Below are positions 4,395-12,607 of a DNA stretch of 23,177 bases, one piece after another (position 1 is the first letter of the stretch; each line of letters starts with the position of its first letter). The translations under genes were made by a program, and so were the position numbers. The notes beneath the pieces are model-generated. The model saw only the letters and a program-made list of their open reading frames with translations, had not been told where the DNA came from and did not search any database. The stretch spans positions 1 to 23,177 of the IMG/VR virus record IMGVR_UViG_3300037247_000468; one strand, 5' to 3'. Origin of the DNA: a virus.

Positions 4395-4717
4395 TGGATG
4401 ATCTTGAACTCCTGCGGGCTAGAGCCGCGGTCTTTCTTGAGGACAACCTGCCAAAAGATGCTTTTTGGAGGGTCAGCCGTATTGACGACTGGCCGGAAAT
4501 CGAAATTATTTGGAAGGCGCGGGTTTATTTTCTCAAGTTGGCGCCGCATCCGGGCCACAATCTTCCATCGGCGACGTCCTTGACCAAAGAGGAGAAAAGG
4601 ATTCACGGCGCGCTGATGACGGCGGGCGCGCATGTATGGATTGTCCACAATTTGGCGAATATCGAAAGTATTTTACGGGATTTGAATGTGATTGACGTAG
4701 CGGCGGAGGAGGTGTGA
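4394..4717 (+). CDS. VRR-NUC-like small protein, catalytic motif apparently degenerate
   Basis: This 107-residue protein starts MDDLELLRARAAVFLEDNLP at an ATG overlapping the previous stop (TGATG), with GGAGGAGG just upstream. Residues 34-51 (PEIEIIWKARVYFLKLAP) followed by 66-84 (EEKRIHGALMTAGAHVWIV) resemble the core of VRR-NUC nucleases, in which P-D ... F-x-E-x-K is followed by a helix and G-x-x-V-x-V-V. Here the usual E-L-K is replaced by K-L with one residue fewer, so the catalytic Glu and Lys look lost. Fold assignment is from pattern memory. It may be a non-catalytic paralogue or an unrelated protein. It overlaps the terminase start by GTGA. Confidence 0.55.
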   Translation: MDDLELLRARAAVFLEDNLPKDAFWRVSRIDDWPEIEIIWKARVYFLKLAPHPGHNLPSATSLTKEEKRIHGALMTAGAHVWIVHNLANIESILRDLNVIDVAAEEV

Positions 4718-6369
4718 CCGACCTCTCCGCCCTCACCCCGGAAAATCTTCGCGCTCTTTCGTCTGAAGATTTGGCCCGTGTAACCGGGAGTCTTCTGGAT
4801 CAGCGCGCTGAGATCAGGAAAGAGAGCCAAATACTCTATTATCGTCCCGCGTCGGAACTTGCCAAGCAGGTTCATCTATCCAAGGCCCACACGATAGGAA
4901 TTGGGGGAGGGAACCGATCCTCAAAGACCGAAACGGCTCTCGTGGAAGCGATAGCCTGCGCGACGGGTGTTTTCCCGCTCGATTTTCAGGCTGAGTTTCG
5001 CGAGAAGTTCAAGGGACCTTTGAATATTCGTCTTTGCATCGAATCTCTGACCACGGTTCTTCATCCGATCATGCTACCGAAGCTGATGTGGTGGCGCTGG
5101 ACCGGCATCGATCAACCAGGGGGGATTCGGGGTCATTACGGCTGGGTTCCGCGAATGTGTCTCAAACAGGGCAATTGGGACAAATCGTGGTCTGAGAAGC
5201 TTCGCACGCTGACATTTCTCTGTCGTGATCCTGACGATCCGGACCGGGTTCTTGGTGAAAGCCAGCTACAGGTACTTTCCTACGATCAGGACCCGACCGA
5301 TTACGCTTCCGGTACGTTTGATATCGTGATTCACGACGAGCCGCCGCCGTTTTCTATTTGGAGAGAGAACCAGGCTCGTGTTTTGGACGTGGCCGGTAGA
5401 ATCTTTCTGTCCATGACCTGGCCTGACGATCCGGCCATACCTGTAGATTGGATTTACGACGAGGTTTATGAATTAGGCCAGTCTGGGCCGATGAAAGACC
5501 CCGGGATAGACTGGTTCGAGCTACAGACCCTCGATAACGTCCATATCGACGCAAAATCAATCCTGGACAAGACCAAGAGTTGGACCGAGGAAACTAAGAA
5601 GGTCCGTCTCAAAGGACAGCCCCTACGTTTCTCCAACCGTATCCATCCACTTTTCACCGACACCGAACAAGTTTGGTGTTTTACTTGTGGGAAGAACTGT
5701 ATGCCTGACGAAGGTGTGTGTGGCTGTGAGAGAAAATCGGTTGAGATTGTCGAATATCAGCATATTCAAGATTTTGACATCGGAGAGAGCTGGCCTGTTG
5801 TCTTTCTCCTCGATCCCCATCCTCGCAAGCCTCATATGTGCATGTGGGTGGCGGTCGATCCTAGCGATGATTACTGGGTCGTTCAGGAGGGTGCGGTTGA
5901 AGGTGATGCGAGCGATTTGAAGGCTTACGTCGATGGCATAGAGGAGGGGATGAACTTCAATGTCAGGCTGAGATTGATGGACCCAAACATGGGCCGTTCT
6001 CCCTCGGGAGCCAGAAGGGAAGTCACCTGGCAGGACGAATTCGAGGTCGTGGGGTTGAGGATGGACCTGGCGGACGATTCCGATATCGGAAGAAAGCGGG
6101 TCAACCAGTATCTTAAGCCTGATGAAAACACCCGCCGGCCGAGGCTGATGATTCATTCTCGTTGCCGGGGGACGGCACAACACCTCAAGAGATTCGTTTG
6201 GGATGATTTCAAGCGTTCTGCAAATCGTGACGTTAAACAGCAGCCGAAGGACAAGTATTCCGACTACCCGGCACTGCTGAAGTATTTCCTGAACTATCTG
6301 CCTACCTTCAGGACGCTTTACACCGGAGCACCGGTCATTGTACGCGGCAACAGACGAGGGGCTTATTGA
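4714..6369 (+). CDS. terL: Terminase large subunit
   Basis: This 551-residue DNA-packaging motor starts at GTG (GTGA overlap with the previous stop; GGAGGAGG just upstream). The ATPase domain has Walker A GGGNRSSKT (64-72), Walker B FDIVIHDE (202-209, Glu as catalytic base) and a coupling-like FLSMTWP (231-237). The nuclease half has candidate metal-binding acids D367 (VVFLLDP), D423 (RLRLMDPNMG) and D517 (YSDYPALLKYF), as in RNase H-like terminase nucleases. Between the two lies a Cys cluster, C322-x2-C325-x3-C329-x6-C336-x-C338, suggesting a zinc-binding insertion. The length is normal for TerL. It acts at the portal vertex of the procapsid. Confidence 0.95.
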   Translation: MTDLSALTPENLRALSSEDLARVTGSLLDQRAEIRKESQILYYRPASELAKQVHLSKAHTIGIGGGNRSSKTETALVEAIACATGVFPLDFQAEFREKFKGPLNIRLCIESLTTVLHPIMLPKLMWWRWTGIDQPGGIRGHYGWVPRMCLKQGNWDKSWSEKLRTLTFLCRDPDDPDRVLGESQLQVLSYDQDPTDYASGTFDIVIHDEPPPFSIWRENQARVLDVAGRIFLSMTWPDDPAIPVDWIYDEVYELGQSGPMKDPGIDWFELQTLDNVHIDAKSILDKTKSWTEETKKVRLKGQPLRFSNRIHPLFTDTEQVWCFTCGKNCMPDEGVCGCERKSVEIVEYQHIQDFDIGESWPVVFLLDPHPRKPHMCMWVAVDPSDDYWVVQEGAVEGDASDLKAYVDGIEEGMNFNVRLRLMDPNMGRSPSGARREVTWQDEFEVVGLRMDLADDSDIGRKRVNQYLKPDENTRRPRLMIHSRCRGTAQHLKRFVWDDFKRSANRDVKQQPKDKYSDYPALLKYFLNYLPTFRTLYTGAPVIVRGNRRGAY

Positions 6370-6371
6370 CC

Positions 6372-6644
6372 ATGAGTGAACCAGTCAATTTGGCGGAAGA
6401 GAGAGCCACTCGTGATGGCGATTGTCGGAAGTGGACCCCTGTTGACGCGCTGAAAGTATGTTTGCGCGACATAGAGAATGGAGAAATTGCTCCCGACATT
6501 CTTTACATTGCCATGGCTCAGAGCGACGAAGGAAAAGATGAAGCATATTACGATTTCAAAGTCGCAGGTGGGAAGAAGCTCGACATTATAGGACTTCTTT
6601 TCAAACACCTATCACTCCAAAATGGAGATGATGAGGATAATTAA
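6372..6644 (+). CDS. Small acidic phage protein between terminase and portal
   Basis: This 90-residue protein starts MSEPVNLAEERATRDGDCRK. The pattern T-P-V-D-A-L-K-V-C-L-R-D-I-E-N-G-E-I and L-Y-I-A-M resembles small hypothetical proteins found in phages and prophages. The C-terminus is acidic (NGDDEDN). The ATG at 6372 is preferred to the TTG at 6366 that overlaps the terminase stop. The ribosome-binding site is weak. Local composition is somewhat more AT-rich than its neighbours. Function unknown. Confidence 0.7.
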   Translation: MSEPVNLAEERATRDGDCRKWTPVDALKVCLRDIENGEIAPDILYIAMAQSDEGKDEAYYDFKVAGGKKLDIIGLLFKHLSLQNGDDEDN

Positions 6645-6663
6645 AATTTGACCAGGAGAGAAA

Positions 6664-8967
6664 ATGGCTCATAGACGTGAGCGCCCGCGCCGCAAATCCT
6701 TCAAATTTGACAACACTGAAATTGTCAAGCGGGTTTTGAAATTCTACAAGGACGATGACACGGCTCGTAGTGTCGAGAAGGAAGTCCGTATCCAGCGTTA
6801 TGCTAAGTTCCGGATGTGGACCGAAGGCAAGGACTGGCCGTGGCCGGATAGCTCTGATGTGCCTCTTTCGGACATGATGGAAAAATCCTTAAGGGTTCAG
6901 GACACTCTCCATAATGCCGTCATGTCGGCCCGCCCTCCGATTGGCTCTCAGGCTGTCAGTGGGACCGACCCCGAGAAAGAACGCTCGATTGATCGTTTGA
7001 TAGACTATCAGGTTTTTGTCGAGCAGGACGGCGAGAACATCATCGGGGATTTGGCCGACGCTTTTGTGAACGACGGTGAGTTTACCGTTTTCGTTCCTTG
7101 GGTGAAGGAATTCCGCGAAACTTCCGACGCCAAGATATTCGACCCCATTCCTGACGATGCGGAGCCGATTGACTATTTCCAAGCCATTATCCAGCAGGAA
7201 TTCCAGGAGCCTGCGGCGCCATCGGGAGCCAATGGCTGGGACTGGCGCGTTGGGGATAAGGAAGTTTCGTTCTACACCGATAAGGGCGGTGGGATTGAGC
7301 GGATCATCAAACAGGAGGTCGTTGTGTACGACGGCCCCCGGATAATCCAGAAGGAATGGGACGAGGTACTATATCCCGCACGGGCTGCAAATCTTCAAAT
7401 TCCCGGACCGTCCAACCCTCATGGGGCGGGTCATGTCATACTTGTCGATTATCCGACTATCGACGAGGTGCGCCGTCTTGCAAAGGGGGGTATTTACGAT
7501 CTCCTGACCAAGAAAGACCTCGATAAGCTGGAAGCCGCGGGCGAAAACCGTGACAATCAGGAGGCGAAGGATCAGAAAGACGACCTTCAGGGGATCACGC
7601 CGGCCCCGGTGGACAAAAAGGTGACTTCGCAGAAAACCGTCACGCGCCTGCTTTGCTTTGATATTTTCGATATCAACGGCGATGGCGTGGCTGAAGATGT
7701 CGTGTGGACGGTCATCATGGAGACCGAAGCTCTTGCGAGAGCCAAGATCATGACGGAAGTCTACCCGTCTAATCCTCCCAAGCGCCCCCTTGCCGAGCAA
7801 AGCTTCATTCCCATACGCGGGAGAAAAGGCGGAATTTCTCTTCTGGAGATGATGGAGGGGCTTCATGACGTGATGAAAATGACCCTCGACCAGACGGTGG
7901 ATTCCGGTACGCTGAAGGTTGCTCCACCGTGGTTCTACCGACCTTCGGGGTCGATCAAGCCCGAGATAATGAAGCTAGCTCCGGGGGAGGGATATCCGCT
8001 TCAGGACCCGCAGCGGGACGTGTTTTTCCCGCAGGCTAATTTTCAGGCCGAAACCCACGGGATCAATCTTCTAACCATCATGTCCCAATGGCAGGACCAC
8101 TTGACTACCATAGGTCCGCTACAATTGGGTGACGTGCCCAAGGGTAAGTCTTCGGCCTTGAGAACGGTTGGTGGTATGTCGATGGTGGCCGCGCAAGGCG
8201 AAGCGCGTCCCGAGAGAATTCTGCGGCGCTTCTTTAACGGTCTGGCGGATATCTGGAAGCAGGTACACGAGCTGAACCAGAATTTCCTGCCCGAGGAAAA
8301 GAAGGTGCGGATTATCGGGGCGAAGGAGAAATCCGAGGATCCCTACTTCACCGTAGGCAGAGGGAATATCTCGGGGGACTTTCACTTCGACTTCAAGGCC
8401 AATGTGCTGAACACCTCCAAGACAGCTTTGCAACAGGGCCTACAGGCCCTGCTGGGCACCTATGCGTCCGACTTGGCGTTTCAACTGGGTATTATTGATG
8501 GGACTGGGTTCTACCGCCTGTTGCGCGAGTTTGGACTGTCTTGGGGGCAGGACCCGGATCAGTTCATCAAGGAACCCGTCCCGGGTGCGATGAAACCGCG
8601 AATCTTTGCCGAAGAGGCTATTGCGGCGATCATGCGGAGCGAGATTCCCGATGGTGAACCGGGCGAGGGGGCGGCGCAGCATCTTGAGAAAATCCAGAAA
8701 TACCTCGAAGGGGATAATCTGGGGCTTCTAACCCCGCCCCAGGTCGAGATATTGAAGGTTTATCTACAGGAGGTGGCTGAGAAGGCCGCTTTGGAACAGA
8801 AGCAGCAGGCTTTGGCTCAGGCGGCGCAGAACTTCGGTCAGCCGGCTCAAGGTGGCGGTGGAGCGGCGCCGGGTCAGGATGCAACACTTGATGCACCGTT
8901 ACAGACCAATGAGCTGATAGACGAGAGTTTACCCGGAGCTGGAGGAGGCGCCAATGTATCCCAGTAG
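6664..8967 (+). CDS. Portal protein
   Basis: This 767-residue protein has AGGAG 6-7 bases before its ATG and begins MAHRRERPRRKSFKFDNTEI. It follows TerL and precedes the scaffold, the typical place of the portal. The length fits large portals of the P22 type. The sequence includes the common W-x2-G-K-D-W-P-W region near the N-terminus, a long alpha/beta middle, LEMMEGLHDVMKMTLDQTVD (stem/wing-type helix), and a C-terminal Ala/Gln-rich helix with a Gly-rich tail. Portals form a dodecameric ring at one capsid vertex and are the DNA channel and terminase dock. Identification is by position, size and overall pattern. Confidence 0.85.
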   Translation: MAHRRERPRRKSFKFDNTEIVKRVLKFYKDDDTARSVEKEVRIQRYAKFRMWTEGKDWPWPDSSDVPLSDMMEKSLRVQDTLHNAVMSARPPIGSQAVSGTDPEKERSIDRLIDYQVFVEQDGENIIGDLADAFVNDGEFTVFVPWVKEFRETSDAKIFDPIPDDAEPIDYFQAIIQQEFQEPAAPSGANGWDWRVGDKEVSFYTDKGGGIERIIKQEVVVYDGPRIIQKEWDEVLYPARAANLQIPGPSNPHGAGHVILVDYPTIDEVRRLAKGGIYDLLTKKDLDKLEAAGENRDNQEAKDQKDDLQGITPAPVDKKVTSQKTVTRLLCFDIFDINGDGVAEDVVWTVIMETEALARAKIMTEVYPSNPPKRPLAEQSFIPIRGRKGGISLLEMMEGLHDVMKMTLDQTVDSGTLKVAPPWFYRPSGSIKPEIMKLAPGEGYPLQDPQRDVFFPQANFQAETHGINLLTIMSQWQDHLTTIGPLQLGDVPKGKSSALRTVGGMSMVAAQGEARPERILRRFFNGLADIWKQVHELNQNFLPEEKKVRIIGAKEKSEDPYFTVGRGNISGDFHFDFKANVLNTSKTALQQGLQALLGTYASDLAFQLGIIDGTGFYRLLREFGLSWGQDPDQFIKEPVPGAMKPRIFAEEAIAAIMRSEIPDGEPGEGAAQHLEKIQKYLEGDNLGLLTPPQVEILKVYLQEVAEKAALEQKQQALAQAAQNFGQPAQGGGGAAPGQDATLDAPLQTNELIDESLPGAGGGANVSQ

Positions 8968-9319
8968 AGACGAATACCAGAAGATGCAGGGGTCAATCCG
9001 GGCCAACGGCCGCGATTACGACGTGAAAATGGTTCAGCAGGCGGCGGTCAAGGCGGAACTTCTGACCGGAGACCCGATTTGGGACCTGTTCCTGACCTAC
9101 CTGCAACATACCATCGAGGAGACCGAGGCTTACAGACAGAGCGCCCAGGCCGTTCTGGTTCATCCGTCTACCGTGGATCATCACGAAATGTTACAAGCCA
9201 AGATAGCTTTAGCGGAGTGCAATTCACGGATAGACATCTTGAGGGCGGTTGTTTCTCTGCCGAAGGATTTGATCGAAATGGGCGCCAAAGCCAAGGGTTT
9301 GCTGGAGCGCGAGGAATGA
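8954..9319 (+). CDS. Small helical protein following the portal
   Basis: This 121-residue protein starts MYPSRDEYQKMQGSIRANGR. GGAGGAGG lies about 7 bases before the ATG, inside the last codons of the portal, and the genes overlap by 14 bases. It is largely alpha-helical (HTIEETEAYRQSAQ, ALAECNSRIDILRAVVSLPK). No family was recognised. Position suggests a head-assembly or portal-associated accessory protein. Confidence 0.7.
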   Translation: MYPSRDEYQKMQGSIRANGRDYDVKMVQQAAVKAELLTGDPIWDLFLTYLQHTIEETEAYRQSAQAVLVHPSTVDHHEMLQAKIALAECNSRIDILRAVVSLPKDLIEMGAKAKGLLEREE

Positions 9320-9501
9320 AATTGGCCCGGATTGCGCCTAATGTAGCAATTCCTACCCCGATATGGGAAAGGCTTGAAACTTTTTTGCTTGACAGGCGGT
9401 CGGGTAATGTGACACTCAATATAAGGGACGGTCATATACTGTCGGCGCGAGTTGAAGATGTGGTGACCGTCACGCGCGCAGAGGTTCGCGCGCAAGCCTA
9501 G
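9316..9501 (+). CDS. DUF2292-like small protein
   Basis: This 61-residue protein starts MKLARIAPNVAIPTPIWERL by ATGA overlap with the previous gene. The segment E-R-L-E-T-F-L-L-D-R-R-S-G-N-V-T-L-N-I-R-D-G-H-I-L-S-A resembles the small DUF2292 pattern (helix, G-x-V-x-x-x-V-x-D-G-x-I/V). The molecular function of that family is unknown to me. It is the last gene before an intrinsic terminator. Confidence 0.65.
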   Translation: MKLARIAPNVAIPTPIWERLETFLLDRRSGNVTLNIRDGHILSARVEDVVTVTRAEVRAQA

Positions 9502-9518
9502 GGTAATCGGATAATCCG

Positions 9519-9552
9519 AGCCTGCTACCGGGAAACCGGCGGCGGGCTTTTT
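9519..9552 (+). terminator. Intrinsic terminator after the portal block
   Basis: The arms AGCCTGC (9519-9525) and GCGGGCT (9542-9548) pair with one G-T wobble. Nested inside is CCGG-GAAA-CCGG with a GNRA-type tetraloop. Five T (9548-9552) follow the stem. A short palindrome CGGATAATCCG (9508-9518) lies just upstream. It would end or attenuate transcription of the packaging and portal genes, so the capsid genes may be transcribed separately or at a different level. Confidence 0.8.
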
Positions 9553-9561
9553 CGCGTGTTT

Positions 9562-9619
9562 CGGGCGTAATCGACGGGCCGCCGCCGTCAGACCGGGCGT
9601 AGCTACGTGGGCCGCCGCC
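9562..9619 (+). repeat. Imperfect direct repeat upstream of the scaffold gene
   Basis: Two units begin CGGGCGTA and end GGGCCGCCGCC (9576-9586 and 9609-9619); the middle differs slightly. They are about 33 bases apart and fill the gap between the terminator and the Shine-Dalgarno of the scaffold gene. They could be a regulatory leader or a duplication scar. Confidence 0.6.
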
Positions 9620-9636
9620 ACAAGAAGGAGGATCGA

Positions 9637-10377
9637 ATGGCAGGTGAAAACCTCAATCTGGACCCCGACGAGACAGAGGGCAAAGGAGAGCCAATGGTGC
9701 CGAGAAGCGCTTTGGAAGCCGAACGGCACAAACGGCAAGCGGCGGAAAACTCGGCAGCGGAGTATCGCGGTCAGGTTCAAGGTATGACTGTCGCAAAGCC
9801 GGAAACCGATTCTCCCAAGGAGTTCAGTACTGCCGAGCTACGCCAGGCCGTGGACGAAGGCAAGCTTACGGAAGACGAGTCCGAGGCCATTAAGGCGCGG
9901 CAGATCGAAAAGCGGGTTACGGCGAAAGTGACCGAGGAAGTTGAAACCAAGCTCGCCGCACAAAATCGCGGCGAGCGGGTCTCTGCCGAGATCGGACGTT
10001 ACAAGGAAGCTATCCCCGATTTGACGGATACCGATTCGGCAGCGTTCAAGAAAGTTCAGACCGAGTTTTCGTATTTGACCCAGCAGGGTTACGACGCCAA
10101 CGACCCTCGGACGGAGTTGATTGCGGTTCGCGGGGCGTTCGGGGACATTGACCGGCTACAGAAGATCGAGCCGGGCAAGCGCGAGACTCATCAAGAGACC
10201 GGTGGGCATCCTGATCCCAATACGGAATCTGTCGATGGGGCACCGAAGGATATGTCGGCCGACACCAAGCGGTATTACCAGGATCAGATCAACCAGGGCA
10301 CGGTGATCGATTGGGAAGCTGCTAAGGCTGAGTGGTCTTACAAACCCAAGCACTCGCCGCGAGCGAGGTCCGCTTGA
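9637..10377 (+). CDS. Scaffolding protein
   Basis: This 246-residue protein starts MAGENLNLDPDETEGKGEPM with GAAGGAGG about 6 bases upstream of the ATG. It is highly charged and helical with coiled-coil character (SALEAERHKRQAAE; VTAKVTEEVETKLAAQNRGE) and has a basic C-terminus (KPKHSPRARSA). It lies between portal and major capsid, the classic scaffold position. Scaffold proteins guide capsid assembly and leave before or during packaging; a basic C-terminus often binds the coat protein. Called from composition and context. Confidence 0.75.
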   Translation: MAGENLNLDPDETEGKGEPMVPRSALEAERHKRQAAENSAAEYRGQVQGMTVAKPETDSPKEFSTAELRQAVDEGKLTEDESEAIKARQIEKRVTAKVTEEVETKLAAQNRGERVSAEIGRYKEAIPDLTDTDSAAFKKVQTEFSYLTQQGYDANDPRTELIAVRGAFGDIDRLQKIEPGKRETHQETGGHPDPNTESVDGAPKDMSADTKRYYQDQINQGTVIDWEAAKAEWSYKPKHSPRARSA

Positions 10378-10685
10378 TGGCATTTGCCGCTCCCAGTGTT
10401 CTCAAGGGCAAGGATTTCTGGACGCCGCAGCGGCGCTTATGGGCAGCACAAGATACTGGCCGCAGGCCGGGTCGGCTTCCCGGGGGGCACGTTGGAGACT
10501 GCGAGGATTTGAAGAAGGCCATTATCCTTTGTGAGGATGGCTGTGTGAAAAAGTTTAACGCAAAGAGGGCTGAGTACGTCGTGAAGAAGAATATTCCCAT
10601 TGTCAGGGGAAAATGTGACGGATGCAGTCAATTCACGTCGCGCGGGCGTCTGTTAGTCCACTATACGCTCGCCAACATTTGTTAA
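10377..10685 (+). CDS. Cys-rich small protein, possible zinc ribbon
   Basis: This 102-residue protein starts MAFAAPSVLKGKDFWTPQRR by TGATG overlap with the scaffold gene. Cysteines at about 42, 52, 56, 80, 83 and 102 include C-E-D-G-C and C-D-G-C, which may coordinate zinc. No family was recognised. Its place between scaffold and decoration gene suggests a role in head assembly or a virion component. Confidence 0.65.
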   Translation: MAFAAPSVLKGKDFWTPQRRLWAAQDTGRRPGRLPGGHVGDCEDLKKAIILCEDGCVKKFNAKRAEYVVKKNIPIVRGKCDGCSQFTSRGRLLVHYTLANIC

Positions 10686-10699
10686 AGGAGCCTATCTAA

Positions 10700-11419
10700 A
10701 TGGATTACGCATACAATTTGCAGGGCGGTGTGACCCCTGTGGCGATGAAATTTCAGGTTAATGAGACTCATGCAAACCCAGGTGTTGTAACCACGGCTCC
10801 GGGCGCCGGAGAAGGTGGAGTGGCACTATCAACTGCCGGTGCTACATCTTTTCCCGATGCGCTTGGCGTGACACTCGACACGGCCACGGCAGTCACCGCG
10901 CAGCAGACGGACGGCACGTCCACGGAACGGAAGGTCACGGTGATTATCAGCCCCGATGCGGTCTATCGCTCTCTGATATCTGGCGGGGCTACGGAAGGCA
11001 CGGCGCTGGTCGAGTACACCGTTTCGACCGCGATGACCGATGGTCTTACCCTGACCGACACGTCCGTGACCTGGACAAATCCGGCCTGGGACGAAGGTTC
11101 GGTTTTCTTCACCTCCGGAGTTAACAAGGGCCAGCACCGCAAGGTTATCACCACTGGCGGGTCGAATGTCGCGACGTTCAAGAACGCCTTCGATTTCGAC
11201 AGCGCCGTCAACGATACCTACGTCAAGCTGCCGTGGTGGTTTGCCGATGCTACGTCCAAGACCCTACAGCCCACAACCAACCTCTATCAGGCAAATGCCT
11301 TGATTGCCGTTGGTACGGGCGGCGCCGTGAAAATCATCGACATGGAATTGGACGAAAACGATACGAACGGCATGTACGTCCTCTTCACTCTCGACGATCA
11401 TGCGCTAAACCACGCATAA
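10700..11419 (+). CDS. Putative capsid decoration protein
   Basis: This 239-residue beta-rich protein starts MDYAYNLQGGVTPVAMKFQV; AAAGGAG lies about 10 bases before the ATG. It is rich in Thr, Ala, Gly and Val and ends MYVLFTLDDHALNHA. Position immediately upstream of the major capsid gene, size and composition fit a head decoration/stabilisation protein that sits on the outer capsid. No specific family motif was recognised, so this is largely a contextual call. Confidence 0.6.
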   Translation: MDYAYNLQGGVTPVAMKFQVNETHANPGVVTTAPGAGEGGVALSTAGATSFPDALGVTLDTATAVTAQQTDGTSTERKVTVIISPDAVYRSLISGGATEGTALVEYTVSTAMTDGLTLTDTSVTWTNPAWDEGSVFFTSGVNKGQHRKVITTGGSNVATFKNAFDFDSAVNDTYVKLPWWFADATSKTLQPTTNLYQANALIAVGTGGAVKIIDMELDENDTNGMYVLFTLDDHALNHA

Positions 11420-11450
11420 CGACTAAGCTTTTTCGGAAGGATTTTTTCAA

Positions 11451-12371
11451 ATGGGTGTTCCTCACACAACGGGCGCTTTCGGCGATCTTCTGGACATCCG
11501 TTTCCAGAAAATCTTCGACGACAATTTCCCGCAGCTTAACGACATGCTGCCGGAGTTGTTCAATTTCGAGCCCAACAACGGTCGGATCGACATGCGGTTC
11601 AGCCAGGTCTCAGGCTATAGCGATATCCCCGAGTTCGACGGTTCGGTGACGTATCAGGCTGCCACGCAGGGCTATGACACGACCATCACGCCTATCGAGT
11701 TCGCCAGCGGAATCCAGGTCGAGCGGCGTCTATTCGACACCGACCAGTACTCGATCATGAACCAGCAACCGGCAGGGCTTGCGCGTGCGTCACAGCGCAC
11801 TCGGCAGAAGCATGGTGCGCGGCAGTTCAACAATGCCTTCTCGGTCGATACCAAATTCTACAATAATACCGAACAGGTGGCGCTGTGTTCGGACAGCCAT
11901 ACGACGACCGTGCAGACCGCCTCGACCGCTAGTGGTTTCGATAATCTCGTGACGACTGCGCTTTCAGCAACCGCATTGGCGACGGCGCGCATTCAGATGC
12001 GTGGCTTCCGGGATGCCGCTGCTAACCGCGGTGATATCGAACCGGATGAGATTCTGTTCCCGCCCGATCTTTACGAGGTGGCTTTCGAGATTAACGCCTC
12101 GATGGGCAAGGTCGATACGGCTGAGAACAATCGCAACGTCCACTTCGGCCGCTATACCATGAAGGAATGGAACTACCTGACGGACCCCAATAACTGGTTT
12201 CTGATGGATAGCGCGCTTCGGGGCGAAAGCCTCAAGTGGTTCGATTCCGTGCCGACTGAGTTCGCCCAAGCGGAGGACCTCGATACGATAATTGCGAAAT
12301 GGCGCCTCTACGAAGTTTACGGCAATGGCCACTTAGATTGGCGCTGGATACTAGGAGCCCAGGTTTCCTAG
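11451..12371 (+). CDS. Major capsid protein (HK97 fold, Mu gpT-like)
   Basis: This 306-residue protein starts MGVPHTTGAFGDLLDIRFQK; GGAAGGA lies about 10 bases upstream of the ATG. The N-terminal half has the V-E-R-R-L-F-D-T-D-Q-Y helix and RQKHGARQFNNAF that I associate with gpT-type coats. The C-terminal half contains PPDLYEVAFEIN, WNYLTDPNNWFLMDS and the strand WRLYEVYGNGHLDWRWILGA. It assembles the icosahedral shell. It follows scaffold and decoration-like genes as expected. It ends at a TAG. Confidence 0.85.
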   Translation: MGVPHTTGAFGDLLDIRFQKIFDDNFPQLNDMLPELFNFEPNNGRIDMRFSQVSGYSDIPEFDGSVTYQAATQGYDTTITPIEFASGIQVERRLFDTDQYSIMNQQPAGLARASQRTRQKHGARQFNNAFSVDTKFYNNTEQVALCSDSHTTTVQTASTASGFDNLVTTALSATALATARIQMRGFRDAAANRGDIEPDEILFPPDLYEVAFEINASMGKVDTAENNRNVHFGRYTMKEWNYLTDPNNWFLMDSALRGESLKWFDSVPTEFAQAEDLDTIIAKWRLYEVYGNGHLDWRWILGAQVS

Positions 12372-12385
12372 CACGGAGAGAAACG

Positions 12386-12607
12386 ATGCCACATCCGATG
12401 ACTGACGCTGAATTCAAGGCGGAGGGTGACTTGGACGCTTTGATGCGCGCCCAGGAAATCGACCGCGACCCCGCACGGCAGGTTGCTGCCAAGAGGCTTG
12501 CGGAGGAGCGTAAGGATGAGGCCGCACGAGTTGTTGAGTCTCTGCCCGGCCGGTCCCCGCGCACTTTCAACGGTGCGGTCAGAAACAGCAGAATGGTGCC
12601 AACGTGA
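12386..12607 (+). CDS. 73-aa helical protein after the capsid gene
   Basis: The protein starts MPHPMTDAEFKAEGDLDALM; GGAGAG lies 6-8 bases before the ATG. It is a charged helix (ALMRAQEIDRDPARQVAAKR) ending in a basic tail. An upstream-extended frame overlaps the capsid gene and is rejected. No family was recognised; possibly a virion or assembly accessory protein. Confidence 0.65.
   Translation: MPHPMTDAEFKAEGDLDALMRAQEIDRDPARQVAAKRLAEERKDEAARVVESLPGRSPRTFNGAVRNSRMVPT

Noticed and set aside
5623-6183. Minus-strand ORF of 186 codons inside the terminase
   Set aside because: The plus-strand frame carries clear terminase motifs; the antisense frame has no Shine-Dalgarno and an implausible composition.
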